DNA from: Bog-105 sp965277435
GTDB lineage: Bacteria > Acidobacteriota > Terriglobia > Bryobacterales > Bryobacteraceae
Assembly (NCBI GenBank): GCA_965277435.1
Contig: OZ255821.1
Coordinates: forward strand, 186,001-250,000
Reading direction: 5' to 3'
Length of the DNA stretch: 64,000 nucleotides
Shown: piece by piece, positions 33,400 through 41,514 of the stretch
Numbering within the stretch: the first letter of the stretch is position 1
How the letters are laid out: every line of letters begins with the position of its first letter
The notes under the pieces: model-generated
What the model was told of the DNA's origin: nothing
Databases searched by the model: none
What the model saw: only the letters and a program-made list of their open reading frames with translations
Position numbers and translations under genes: made by a program

Positions 33400-33490
33400 T
33401 GATCAGAAAGTAGCACAGCACATTCAATCGGGGAGCAGCCGATTTTTCCTTGCGACGGTGCCTAATGTTCGGAATGCATTCCGCCGATGA

Positions 33491-33706
33491 ATGCAGTGTA
33501 TGCAGTATTTTGATTCTCATCCGACCTTAGACCTGGTTGAACTCTACGTACTACAACGGCTAGACGACCAAGAATTGCCGGAGATGGAAGAGCATCTGTT
33601 GGTCTGTAACCAGTGCCGTCTAATGGCCGAAGCTTTGGAATGCGAAATCAAGTTGATTCAGTTAGCCTTCGAAGACGAGCCGGGTAGCCTTTCCAATCAA
33701 TGTTGA
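33491..33706 (+). CDS. Small zinc-finger (zf-HC2-like) putative anti-sigma protein
   Basis: A 71-residue protein (or 68 from the Met at 33500) with EMEEHLLVCNQCRLMAEALE, the H-x3-C-x2-C motif of the zinc-binding anti-sigma (ZAS/zf-HC2) domain, preceded by a helix rich in Leu and acidic residues. No membrane segment follows, so it would be a soluble anti-sigma factor or a relative. No ECF sigma gene is adjacent. Small genes of this type are frequent in Acidobacteria. Confidence 0.65.
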   Translation: MQCMQYFDSHPTLDLVELYVLQRLDDQELPEMEEHLLVCNQCRLMAEALECEIKLIQLAFEDEPGSLSNQC

Positions 33707-34106
33707 CCAGCGCCTTTTCACAGCGCACGACGAACTTGGGCTAGCGCTCGCGGTTCAAGGCCGCCCTGATCTGGCTTCGCTTGACCAGTGGGTGAAAGTC
33801 CCGCGCGGGAACTGGTTCGTATCCACCCGGTTAGCAACTGGAGCAGTAAGGCGCGGCTATTCGCGCGACCATCGTCCAGGCTGTGAACAAGCGGTAATCG
33901 CGCTGATCGTCAACAACGAAAACTTTCCTTTCCGTTATGAAGTGTTCAACGGGCATAGGCGTTTTGCAGTTTTCTTCTGACATCGGCTTTATGCTGTTCG
34001 GGCAAGTGATCTACGACGTTGCGTTTCTGCAGAGTAGGGCGCTGGCGCGGCAGCCACAGGAGCGGGGATAGCGGTTGCCGACGGCTTTCGCCACAACGCC
34101 GGTGTC
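33707..34106. other. 400-bp gap next to the group II intron
   Basis: No coding region is supported. On the minus strand this stretch lies beyond intron domain V (34147-34179), so it contains the 3' end of the intron (domain VI) and its 3' exon. I could not locate the exact 3' splice site. Confidence 0.45.
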
Positions 34107-35488
34107 TCAATCCGTTCCATAGCTCCATCTCCAGCACCGCCTCATGGAACCGTACGTGAAATTTTCCCTCATACCGCTCTCCGGGAGCCTTCCCCCGGCG
34201 GCATTCAGCTCGTATGCGCAATACGCCCTGGGTTGAGTACAGGCCGGCCTTTCTCCAGTAAGCCAGTGGCGTTCCCAAAACGCTCGCCGTCTGCGCTGAT
34301 GTTTAGTCCGCAACCAAAGCCGGAGCTTCCACGTGACATATTGATCCACCTTCCAAAAATGCTGCGCTGAGTTGAGCCAGCCGAAGTAGGCCGACCATCC
34401 GCGTAGTATCGGGTTGAGTCGGTCTAACTTTTCCTGCAGCGAAGGGCGGTTGTCCCGGCCGATAGCCGTTTTCACCTTATACCGAATTCGCTGCATCGAA
34501 CGCCGCGATGGCCAGCCGTAACAGAACCACTTGGTGGCATCGCGCCGCGACGGTTGTTTCCGAAAGTGCACCCCCAGAAAGTCGAAGCCATCCTACGCAT
34601 GGACAATACGAGTCTTGTCGTCATTGACAGTCACCCGCAGCCCAGTCAGGAACTGCCTCAGCTTCGGCATGTATATCTCCGGGGGTTCCAACGGCACAAC
34701 ACCACCAGGTCATCGGCATAGCGGACCATCTTGGTTGCCTTCACCTCCCGCTCCCAGTACAGATCGAGCGGGTGTAGATAGATGTTGGACAACAGCGGCG
34801 AGATCACTGCCCCTCGCGGGGAGCTGACCACGGTCTCTTCCAGAATCCTTTCGTGCAGTACTCCGGCCTTTAACCAGCGCCGAATCAGCCGCAGCACACG
34901 CGGATCACGGACCCGCCGTTCCACCAGCTTCATCAGTAAATCGTGGTCAATGGTGTCGAAGTAGCTCTTGAGATCCAAGTCAATGACCTGATCGTAGCCG
35001 TAGGTGACCCATTTGCGAATATCGTAGATCGCCTGCTTTGCACTCCGTTTAGGCCGATATCCACAAGATCCGGGACGGAAGCTGGCTTCAAACAGCGGCT
35101 CGATGATAATCTTCACCGCCGCTTGCGCGACTCGATCTTTCACTCCAGGGATGCCTAGCGGCCTTTGCCGCCCATCGGGCTTGGGGATGAACACCCGGCG
35201 CACCGGTTGGGGCCGGTATCGTTGCTGCGTCAATTCCTCCCTTAGTGCCAGGAGAAACTCCAGCGTTCCCTTCGCCTCAATCGTTTCGATGGTTTCGCCA
35301 TCGACGCCCGCAGCTCCGCGGTTACGTCGAACTTGCTCCCATGCAGCCCACAGCACTTCCAGACTGCAAACCTTGTCAAATAGAACTCCGAACGTTCGTT
35401 GCTGCTGAGCCTTGGCCGCTCGGTATAGCTTTCTCTGAAGTACGCGGACTTTTTCTAATGGCGTGCATTGAGCCTTTTGGGCAGTCAC
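34107..35488 (-). pseudogene. Group II intron reverse transcriptase/maturase, broken
   Basis: The intron-encoded protein of a mobile group II intron. The first segment (34658-35488, 276 residues) has the RT domain: RRVFIPKPDGRQRPLGIP, PGSCGYRPKRSAKQAI, LDLKSYFDTIDHDLLMKLV and the active site KMVRYADDLVVLCR. Soon after YADD the frame shifts (about 34670). In the next frame PKLRQFLTGLRVTVNDDKTR continues but is cut by a TAG at 34593-34595, right before DGFDFLGVHFR. The remainder (34107-34571) contains RLNPILRGWSAYFGWLN, the maturase (GIIM) domain. At least two lesions make the protein non-functional. The frame runs on into domain V, which is unusual. Confidence 0.88.
34147..34179 (-). ncRNA. 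Group II intron domain V
   Basis: On the minus strand a 33-nt hairpin runs from GAGCGGTATGAGG to TTCACGTACGGTTC, matching the consensus of bacterial group II intron domain V (GAGC-GTATG ... ACGTACGGTTC), with the catalytic AGC triad in the 5' arm (here AGC of GAGC). It lies inside the 3' end of the maturase reading frame. The 5' end of the intron (GUGYG) was not found with confidence. Confidence 0.7.
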
Positions 35489-36487
35489 ACAATCCCTCCC
35501 TCTTCAAAAGCACGGCTCGAAAAGAGGCCCTTCGCTCCAGCGGGTTTTGCTGTCCACGCCTTCTTCGCTGCCATATGGCCTCTTCCGACTTCCCACGCAG
35601 TATGGCAGTGCACTTCGACTTTCGTCTTATAGCCCCGCTTACGGCGACGGCGTGTTCGCCGACTAGGCAGGATCTCGACCGTTCCCTCACGCTCCCTTCC
35701 GTTCATGCCGTTGCTCGAAACACCGGGGACGGCGGCGGCTTCTCTTCCCTACACATCCACAGCCGCTGTTGTCTTCGCCCATACACAGGAGGCTCGACCA
35801 TCCCATTCCCGAACTCTCCCAGTAATAGTCGTTCGAGATGCCGTGACGGTGCCATACATTCCCTTGCGGTACGGCCTGAACGTTTGCCCGTTCTCAGATT
35901 TCGATTCGAACCCCCACTGTTTCGCTCGTCCCTCGAGTAGGGCATCGTCAATGTATGGATGATGGTTAGATCCTCGACGCTAATGTGTGGATGATGGTTA
36001 GATCCTCGACGCTTTCCAGATCCGACGAGAGCCAAATTATCCGGTAGAAAGGAGGCAACTCGCCATCGGCTCGCCGCCGCAGCGACGCCGCGGACATGCC
36101 ATATTTTCCAGAACGCCAGTAGCGCCCCGAAGATCAGCTTCAAGGCGAAATCGGGACCAGGAGGTCAGGGTTCCGGTCCGTGCATCGCATCCTTATCATT
36201 GACTACTAATTACCTATGGCGAACTCGTGATTACGCCGGCACAACCGGACGGAGCCCTATTCCCTGTGCTATATTATCCCTGGAACGAGCTTTGGAGTGC
36301 GGAATGGATCGCATGAATGAACAGCATAGGAGTGGCGGAAGGCCGATTATCAGGCGGGCGTCGTGTCTGGTTTGCTGTCCATTTTGGCATTCAAACGGGC
36401 AGTATTGGATAGAAAGCAGGACGGAACAGACTGGCCGCTAGTCTCGAAATTCCAATGGATTCAGTTAAATAGTTGAGTTGACAGAGC
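35489..36487. other. Intron 5' part and flanking sequence, no supported gene
   Basis: About 1 kb without a recognisable gene. On the minus strand the first several hundred bases upstream of the maturase should be intron domains I-III. The rest, up to the tRNA-Gly fragment, has only the tandem repeat at 35950-36013 and short frames without family motifs. Confidence 0.4.
35950..36013. repeat. Two tandem 32-bp repeats
   Basis: Units 35950-35981 and 35982-36013 differ at a single base (AATGTA versus AATGTG at the start) and share TGGATGATGGTTAGATCCTC plus GACGCT. They abut exactly, indicating a recent slippage or unequal exchange. Confidence 0.9.
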
Positions 36488-36520
36488 GCGGGAGTAATTC
36501 AGCGGTAGAATGCCAGCTTC
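36488..36520 (+). tRNA. 5' half of a tRNA-Gly gene (attachment-site scar)
   Basis: The 33 bases GCGGGAGTAATTCAGCGGTA + GAATGCCAGCTTC are the acceptor 5' strand, D-arm and 5' anticodon stem of a bacterial tRNA-Gly. The similarity stops in the anticodon loop (after TTC) and no 3' half follows. A tyrosine recombinase gene begins 86 bp downstream, so this is best read as an att site left by integration into a tRNA-Gly gene. Confidence 0.7.
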
Positions 36521-36606
36521 TCCTCCCCTCCCTTTCTTTTCAGCCACTTAGATAATTTGCTGTCTCCCTTGCTGTCCGCTACAATGCGGCTCCAAGGAGA
36601 GAATTC

Positions 36607-37827
36607 GTGTCCCGGGTCAATATCGTCAAACGCATCAAGATCGATGGGCGCTGGAAGATTTTTTCCATCCCCCGGAATGCCAAAGGCAATTACGACTGGA
36701 ACGCCATCGCCGACGGCCGCTACTACGTCGAATGGTACGTGGGCGGCAAGCGCCGCCGCGAAGGTGCCGGTGTCACTGCCGCTCAGGCGCTGGAAACGCA
36801 ACGACGCAAGCGCCATGAATTGGAAGGCCGCCAATTGGGACTCCCCGGTTTTGAAACGGCCGGCGAAACCACGAAGAAGCCGCCGCTGCACGTGGCGGTC
36901 AAGAAATACCTGGAGCAGATCGATGCCCTCAAAAAGCCCAACACGCATCGCAAGTATGACGCTGTACTCGAACGGTTCCTGGAATTCTTTCACAACCGCG
37001 ATTCGATCGATGCGATTTCCGGTGACGATCTGACGCGCTTCGTCGTGAGCCTGAAGAAGGATCATGGCCTTGGATCCAACACCATACTGCACAACGCGGT
37101 CATCGTTGCGCAATTTCTCAAACGTCAGGGACGGAGCGGAACCACGCGCGAGCTGTCGCTACCGGAGCGCATCACGCCGCTCGTGAAGATATACCGTCAC
37201 GAGGAGCTGGCCCGCTTCTTTGCGGCGTGCTCCGATCGGGAGCGTGCCTTGTTCGCCACGTTTCTGCTGACCGGGTTCCGCGAGCAGGAGGTGATGTTCC
37301 TGCATTGGAGCGACGTGAACTTCGAATTGCAAACGGTGCGGGTGACCGCGAAACCGGAACTGGGGTTTTACCCGAAGCGCTGGGAAGATCGTGAGGTTCC
37401 AGCCCCGGTGGAGCTGATCAAAGAGCTTCGGAAGCATACACATCGCCCGAACTGCCCGTTTGTGTTCCCATCCCCGACAGGAAATCGCGAACAGCACATG
37501 CTCGATCACTGCAAATCGGTCGCCGCGCGCGCCGGGCTCGATCCGACCAAATTTAATCTGAAGACCTTTCGTTCTACCTATGCCACGGGAATGCTGCGCA
37601 GGGGTTTCGACGTACGGACCGTGCAGCACTGGATGGGCCATAAGTCCCTCGAGACCACGATGCGCTACCTTGCGCCCGCCACCGATGTCCACGACGCATT
37701 GGATCTCGTGACGATTCCGTCCGTCGGCACCGACCCGGCGCCCCGAAAGTCCGTCGCGCGCGAGGCACGTTCCTCTCCAAAGACGCGCCTCCTCGTACCG
37801 CGGCGGCGTGCCGTCGTGAGCGAGTAA
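36607..37827 (+). CDS. Tyrosine recombinase / integrase of the mobile element
   Basis: A 406-residue phage-type integrase. The N-terminal part includes the Arm-type region and a SAM-like core-binding domain (residues 90-180). The catalytic domain shows box I TFLLTGFREQEVMFLHW (Arg), the LKTFRSTYATGMLRRGFD box II and VQHWMGHKSLETTMRYL (His and nucleophile Tyr). At the first His of the HxxR motif there is Lys (KTFR), a substitution also seen in other environmental integrases, so activity is not excluded. The gene starts 86 bp inside a truncated tRNA-Gly and points into the accessory region, as integrases of tRNA-inserted elements do. GTG at 36607 is the start. Confidence 0.92.
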   Translation: MSRVNIVKRIKIDGRWKIFSIPRNAKGNYDWNAIADGRYYVEWYVGGKRRREGAGVTAAQALETQRRKRHELEGRQLGLPGFETAGETTKKPPLHVAVKKYLEQIDALKKPNTHRKYDAVLERFLEFFHNRDSIDAISGDDLTRFVVSLKKDHGLGSNTILHNAVIVAQFLKRQGRSGTTRELSLPERITPLVKIYRHEELARFFAACSDRERALFATFLLTGFREQEVMFLHWSDVNFELQTVRVTAKPELGFYPKRWEDREVPAPVELIKELRKHTHRPNCPFVFPSPTGNREQHMLDHCKSVAARAGLDPTKFNLKTFRSTYATGMLRRGFDVRTVQHWMGHKSLETTMRYLAPATDVHDALDLVTIPSVGTDPAPRKSVAREARSSPKTRLLVPRRRAVVSE

Positions 37828-37941
37828 GGGCGTTCTGCACCGATATCCCAAATGGTTTGTGAACATCTCAGAATGGCGTTTGCCGGATGGAGCCGCCGAG
37901 ATCAGCATGTCCTGAGATACTGAATGAGAGGACGTTCACCG

Positions 37942-38280
37942 ATGGAGATTACATTGGAAGTGCCGGAAGACATCGCCCTCGAACTGGAATCCAGGTGGAA
38001 AGATCTGCCTCGCGCTGCGCTCGAAAGCCTGGCGCTCGAAGCAGACCGGTGTCACGCACTTAGCATCGCTCAGCTTCGGCGGCTCCTTGGTTTCGAAACG
38101 CGAATGCAGGTGGACGCCTTTCTGAAGCAACACGAAATCTACGACTACACAGCCGCAGATTTCGAGCAGGATCGGGAAACTCTCCGTCAGCTCCGGATGA
38201 GAGAAGCTCAACCCTTAGCCTGCTCTCTCCATGATCGTCGTTGCAGATACCTCCCCGATCAACTACCTCGTTCTGATTGA
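37942..38280 (+). CDS. UPF0175 family antitoxin
   Basis: About 112 residues. The start of the protein, MEITLEVPEDIALELESRWK, followed by LPRAALESLALEADRCHALSI and AQLRRLLGFETRMQVDAFLK, is the ribbon-helix/HTH pattern of UPF0175, the antitoxin partner of DUF3368 PIN-like toxins. The usual proteins end near the MREAQP stretch; here the frame runs on 23 codons into the toxin gene (50-bp overlap), possibly because a nearby stop was lost. The ATG at 37942 is preferred to the upstream 37924. The overlap indicates coupling with the toxin. Confidence 0.82.
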   Translation: MEITLEVPEDIALELESRWKDLPRAALESLALEADRCHALSIAQLRRLLGFETRMQVDAFLKQHEIYDYTAADFEQDRETLRQLRMREAQPLACSLHDRRCRYLPDQLPRSD

Positions 38281-38700
38281 GCAGATCGGAATTCTTCCGA
38301 GTCAGTACACGCGTGTTCTGATCCCACCCGCCGTGTTCGATGAGTTAACACATCCTGCCGCACCCAATATGGTTCGAGACTGGACCCAAAACCATCCTGC
38401 CTGGCTTGAAATATTGGGCCCGAAGAACACCGAACACTTGCCCAATTGGACCTCGGAGAAAGTCACGCTATTGCACTCGCAACCGAAATGGGAGCGGCTG
38501 CGGTGCTGATCGATGAGCAGGTGGGCCGGCAGGAAGCCGCACGCAGAGGTTTGAAGGTCGCCGGCACACTCGCGGTGCTTGACGAAGCCGATCAGGCGGG
38601 TCTCCTCAATTTCGACAAAGCCGTCGATCGTCTACGGGAAACCAGCTTCCGTTTATCCCAAGCCGTTCTAGCGGAAATTCAGCAAAAGTGGTCTCGCTGA
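38231..38700 (+). pseudogene. DUF3368 PIN-like toxin, frameshifted
   Basis: The first part (MIVVADTSPINYLVLIEQIG, then LIPPAVFDELTHPAAPNMV) matches the N-terminus of DUF3368 PIN-domain toxins, with the acidic DTSPINYL site. Around 38440-38450 the frame is lost (the first frame ends at 38509 in unrelated sequence). The next frame picks up with DLGESHAIALATEMGAA and AVLIDEQVGRQEAARRGLKV, the second half with the other acidic residues, to the proper end at 38700. A single-base indel in the CTTGCCCAATTGG region explains it. PIN-like toxins cleave RNA; this copy would be inactive unless read by a rare frameshift. Confidence 0.82.
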
Positions 38701-38844
38701 CGGTAAATTTCGGCGAGGCGTCGCCCCGCTCAGGCAGTCTGCTTCGATTATTTGACTGGGAATCCGTTTCTCCTTTATTGAATCTATGTGGCCCAGTCGT
38801 TTGGCAGGCTCTAACTGCAAGCGTCACCGGACCGGAGTCTTGCT

Positions 38845-39132
38845 ATGTCCACCTCCCCCATTGTTCAGAGAACGGATCCAGAAGATCGTGACATTTTCGA
38901 TTGTCTTGGCGCCTGCGAAAAACTGTTGACCGCACGCGAAGTAGCGCGCATCCTCTCGATCAGCGAAAAGACGGTTTACAGCTACGTATCCCGGAATCTG
39001 ATTCCGCATTACAAGATTGAGGCGAACGTTCGGTTTCGCGCTCGCGACATCGCCGATTGGTTACGGCATCATGCTTCGTTCGTCCCGCGACACACGCTTC
39101 TCGAATCAAAACGTGCAGCAGTCCGCACTTAG
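38845..39132 (+). CDS. Excisionase-like / helix-turn-helix DNA-binding protein
   Basis: A 95-residue protein with a MerR-like excisionase helix-turn-helix: EKLLTAREVARILSISEKTV, then YSYVSRNLIPHYKIEANVRF and RARDIADWLRHH (HTH_17 pattern: L...EVA..L.VS..TVY.....G.LP..+.G...RF...D...W). It probably binds the att site or a promoter of the mobile element. In this context, close to an integrase and TA pair, a recombination directionality factor is the most likely function. Confidence 0.85.
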   Translation: MSTSPIVQRTDPEDRDIFDCLGACEKLLTAREVARILSISEKTVYSYVSRNLIPHYKIEANVRFRARDIADWLRHHASFVPRHTLLESKRAAVRT

Positions 39133-39309
39133 TTTGAGTAGCCCGCGTCGCAATGAGACCAGCGCGAGGCGGAGCTTCCTTTCGTCGCCCCCGCTGAGCC
39201 TCCATCGCGACATGTCCGGGCGGCTCTCGCCTAGTCCCAACATTTACGACGGGTCCTTTCAGTTGAATGGCGAAGGTCTTGTTTCAGCCCGGCGTGATCA
39301 ACAGATCCA

Positions 39310-40263
39310 TTGATTTGGAGACTATCCGCTGAGAGAGTCATAACGGGAGGAGTAAAGACAGAATTTGTCGCAGATCGATTCGCTCAGCAGCTTACGAATC
39401 GACAGTTTAGATCGGGTGCCTGGAGTTATTCCAATAACGATCAGATGAGCGTCGAAGCTACGTGCCTGGCAGCATTGGCCCTTGTTGAACTGAACCCGCG
39501 AGCTTCTGAACGGGCACTGGGGTGCCTTGGCAAGCACCAGCTACAGAACGGCGCTTGGCCGGCTTTCGTGCCAGACCGGGAGCCTGCTTGGACCACAAGT
39601 CTGGCACTCATCACGTTCAGCATTTTGGCAGATACGTCTTCAGCCCGTAATCGCGCCGTCGATTGGGCGTTGACGGATAAGGGAAAGGAAGGAAATTGGT
39701 TCTGGCGGTACAAGTTCCACTTCGATCGGGCTGTGCGGTTTAAGCCGGAGTTTTACGGTTGGCCGTGGATCGAAGGGGCATGCAGTTGGGTCATTCCGAC
39801 CGGGCTGATGATGGTCGCGCTCAAACAGTTTGTCTACTGTAAGCCGCGCGTTGAAGTCATAGCGCGCTTGCGTCTAGGCGCAAGCATGTTACTCGATCGC
39901 TCGTGTCCGGGCGGAGGCTGGAATGCCGGAAACAGTATGGTCTATGGCGTTCCGCTGATCGCTCATGTGGAATCTACTGCCATTGCGCTGCTGGGTCTGC
40001 AGGGAGAGCCGGATCATCCTGTGATTCGGGCGGGCATGGGGTGGCTTGAGGAACAGGCACTTGCCGAGCAGGGCATTGCGAGCTTGTCATGGACGGTTTT
40101 GTGTTTGGCTGCCTACGGCCGCGACTTCGAGGCAGTCCAGGACAGGATAATGGAGCAAATCAACAACGCACCCGAGCTACCGTCCAACAACGCCACTCTC
40201 GCGGTCGCGCTGCTGGCTCTTCGTTGCGAACAAATGATTCACCCCTTTATTGTTCCGGTATGA
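39310..40263 (+). CDS. Terpene-cyclase/prenyltransferase-fold protein (squalene-cyclase-like repeats)
   Basis: A 317-residue alpha/alpha-barrel protein with QW-type repeats: RQFRSGAWSYSNNDQMSVEA, KHQLQNGAWPAFVPDREPAW, and CPGGGWNAGNSMVYGVPLIA with HVESTAIALLGL. It is half the size of hopene cyclases and lacks a clear DxDD, so it is not a classical squalene-hopene cyclase. It could be a scaffold or a cyclase/prenyltransferase-like enzyme of a new type. Start uncertain: the first in-frame codon is TTG (39310); a strong GGGAGGAG lies at 39345-39352 without a standard start codon at the right distance. Its stop overlaps the next gene's ATG (ATGA), so they form a tight pair. Confidence 0.7.
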   Translation: MIWRLSAERVITGGVKTEFVADRFAQQLTNRQFRSGAWSYSNNDQMSVEATCLAALALVELNPRASERALGCLGKHQLQNGAWPAFVPDREPAWTTSLALITFSILADTSSARNRAVDWALTDKGKEGNWFWRYKFHFDRAVRFKPEFYGWPWIEGACSWVIPTGLMMVALKQFVYCKPRVEVIARLRLGASMLLDRSCPGGGWNAGNSMVYGVPLIAHVESTAIALLGLQGEPDHPVIRAGMGWLEEQALAEQGIASLSWTVLCLAAYGRDFEAVQDRIMEQINNAPELPSNNATLAVALLALRCEQMIHPFIVPV

Positions 40264-41228
40264 CGAATCGACGGCAGTTTATTTCGACAGGGATGGCAGC
40301 TACGACGTCCGCAGCCCTTGCCACGAAGTTGTATGCGCCAAAGTATTCGGTCTCTTACCGCAAGAGGACGTCGACAGTGGCGGTACTCGATATTCCCGAG
40401 TATGGGTCCCATCTCGAAGAACAGCTGTTCGATGGCCTCCGAGCTTTTCCTCTGGAGGTTCGCGGGAAGCGAGTCTTGCTTAAGCCGAACCTCGTCGAGA
40501 TTTTGCCCGGCCCTGTCAACACCGATTCGAGGCTCGTTGGCGCGGCCGCCCGCTGCTTTCTCCGCCTAGGCGCGCAATCGGTAGTCGTGGGGGAAGGACC
40601 TGGCCATCAACGCGATACCGAGTGGGTCACCTCTGCGGCGCACCTGCCAGAGCAACTCTCCGACAAAGTGCGCTTTGTGGATTTAAACCGGGACGAACTG
40701 CGCCACGTTCCGCTCAAGGCTTCGTATAGCGGGCTTGGTTCCCTCTGGTTGCCTGTAACTGTTCTCGAAGCCGACCTGATCGTGTCAATGCCAAAGATCA
40801 AAACACATCATTGGGCGGGCGTGACCCTCAGTTTAAAGAATATGTTTGGCATCGTGCCGGGCCAGAAGTATGGCTGGCCTAAGAATCTTCTTCACTGGCA
40901 GGGCATCAGCGAGAGCATCCTGGATATCTGTGCGACCGTGCCGATCCACTTTGTGATTGCAGACGGCGTGATCGCAATGGAGGGCAACGGTCCACTGCAG
41001 GGGACAGCGCGCGACCTCCATAAGTTTGTCTTAGCAGACGATCCGGTGGCAGCCGATGCGACCTGCGTGCGCCTGATGGGATTGAACCCGGCGCATGTCG
41101 AGCACATTGCCCATGCCGGTCGATTTCTCGGAAACATCGAGCCAGCCCGCATTCGACAATTATCGAGCTGGAAACCAGAGCGTCCGTTCCGGGTTCTGCC
41201 GCAGTTCGAGTATCTCGTTGCTGGTTGA
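40260..41228 (+). CDS. DUF362-family protein with twin-arginine signal
   Basis: A 322-residue protein. The leader NRRQFISTGMAATTSAALA is a Tat signal with the RR motif. The body has the DUF362 pattern: VLLKPNLVEILPGPVNTDSR, VVVGEGPGHQRDTE, LIVSMPKIKTHHWAGVTLSL with KNMFGIVPG (the characteristic K-P-N-L and 'PKIKTH....T...KN.FG..P' blocks) and DGVIAMEGNGPLQGT. DUF362 members are often fused to ferredoxins; this one is not. Export across the membrane together with its partner is suggested by Tat, although the cyclase-fold protein has no signal. The ATGA overlap with the preceding gene makes co-translation almost certain. Confidence 0.83.
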   Translation: MTNRRQFISTGMAATTSAALATKLYAPKYSVSYRKRTSTVAVLDIPEYGSHLEEQLFDGLRAFPLEVRGKRVLLKPNLVEILPGPVNTDSRLVGAAARCFLRLGAQSVVVGEGPGHQRDTEWVTSAAHLPEQLSDKVRFVDLNRDELRHVPLKASYSGLGSLWLPVTVLEADLIVSMPKIKTHHWAGVTLSLKNMFGIVPGQKYGWPKNLLHWQGISESILDICATVPIHFVIADGVIAMEGNGPLQGTARDLHKFVLADDPVAADATCVRLMGLNPAHVEHIAHAGRFLGNIEPARIRQLSSWKPERPFRVLPQFEYLVAG

Positions 41229-41257
41229 GGATATGCGAATCAAAACAGAGATCTCGC

Positions 41258-41342
41258 CCGCTGAGAAAGTCTGCGGGGAAAAGTGGCTCCCGACCGATTT
41301 CGCTCGCCGCTGAGAAAGTCTGCGGGGAAAAGTGGCTCCCGA
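41258..41342. repeat. Two 36-bp perfect direct repeats separated by 13 bp
   Basis: Units 41258-41293 and 41307-41342 are identical (CCGCTGAGAAAGTCTGCGGG + GAAAAGTGGCTCCCGA). The spacing of 13 bp is far too short for a CRISPR. The G+A-rich motif may be the terminal multiple repeat of an IS21-like element, or a plasmid-like iteron; no other copy was seen in the window. They lie in the 286-bp gap between the DUF362 and MoxR genes, which otherwise holds no gene. Confidence 0.8.
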
Positions 41343-41514
41343 GCGTGGAAGGTGTTGGTTCCTCTCCGTAACCGTTATTTTTGATCGTTCGCTGTGGGCT
41401 TAGACGACTGGGTTCCTTCTTGATTGCCTTCTCGCTATCGATCAATGCAACATGCTTTCTGTGCACGAATCGCTGCTTTCGGCATAACATCGACTTTGTT
41501 TGGAGGATTGTGTC

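Noticed and set aside
35900..35935. tRNA T-arm (GGGGGTTCGAATC on the minus strand)
   Set aside because: The bases after the loop do not pair with the GGGGG arm and no acceptor or anticodon arm is found around it.
41258..41342. CRISPR array
   Set aside because: Only two 36-bp repeats with a 13-bp spacer and no cas genes in the window; spacing is far below any CRISPR spacer.
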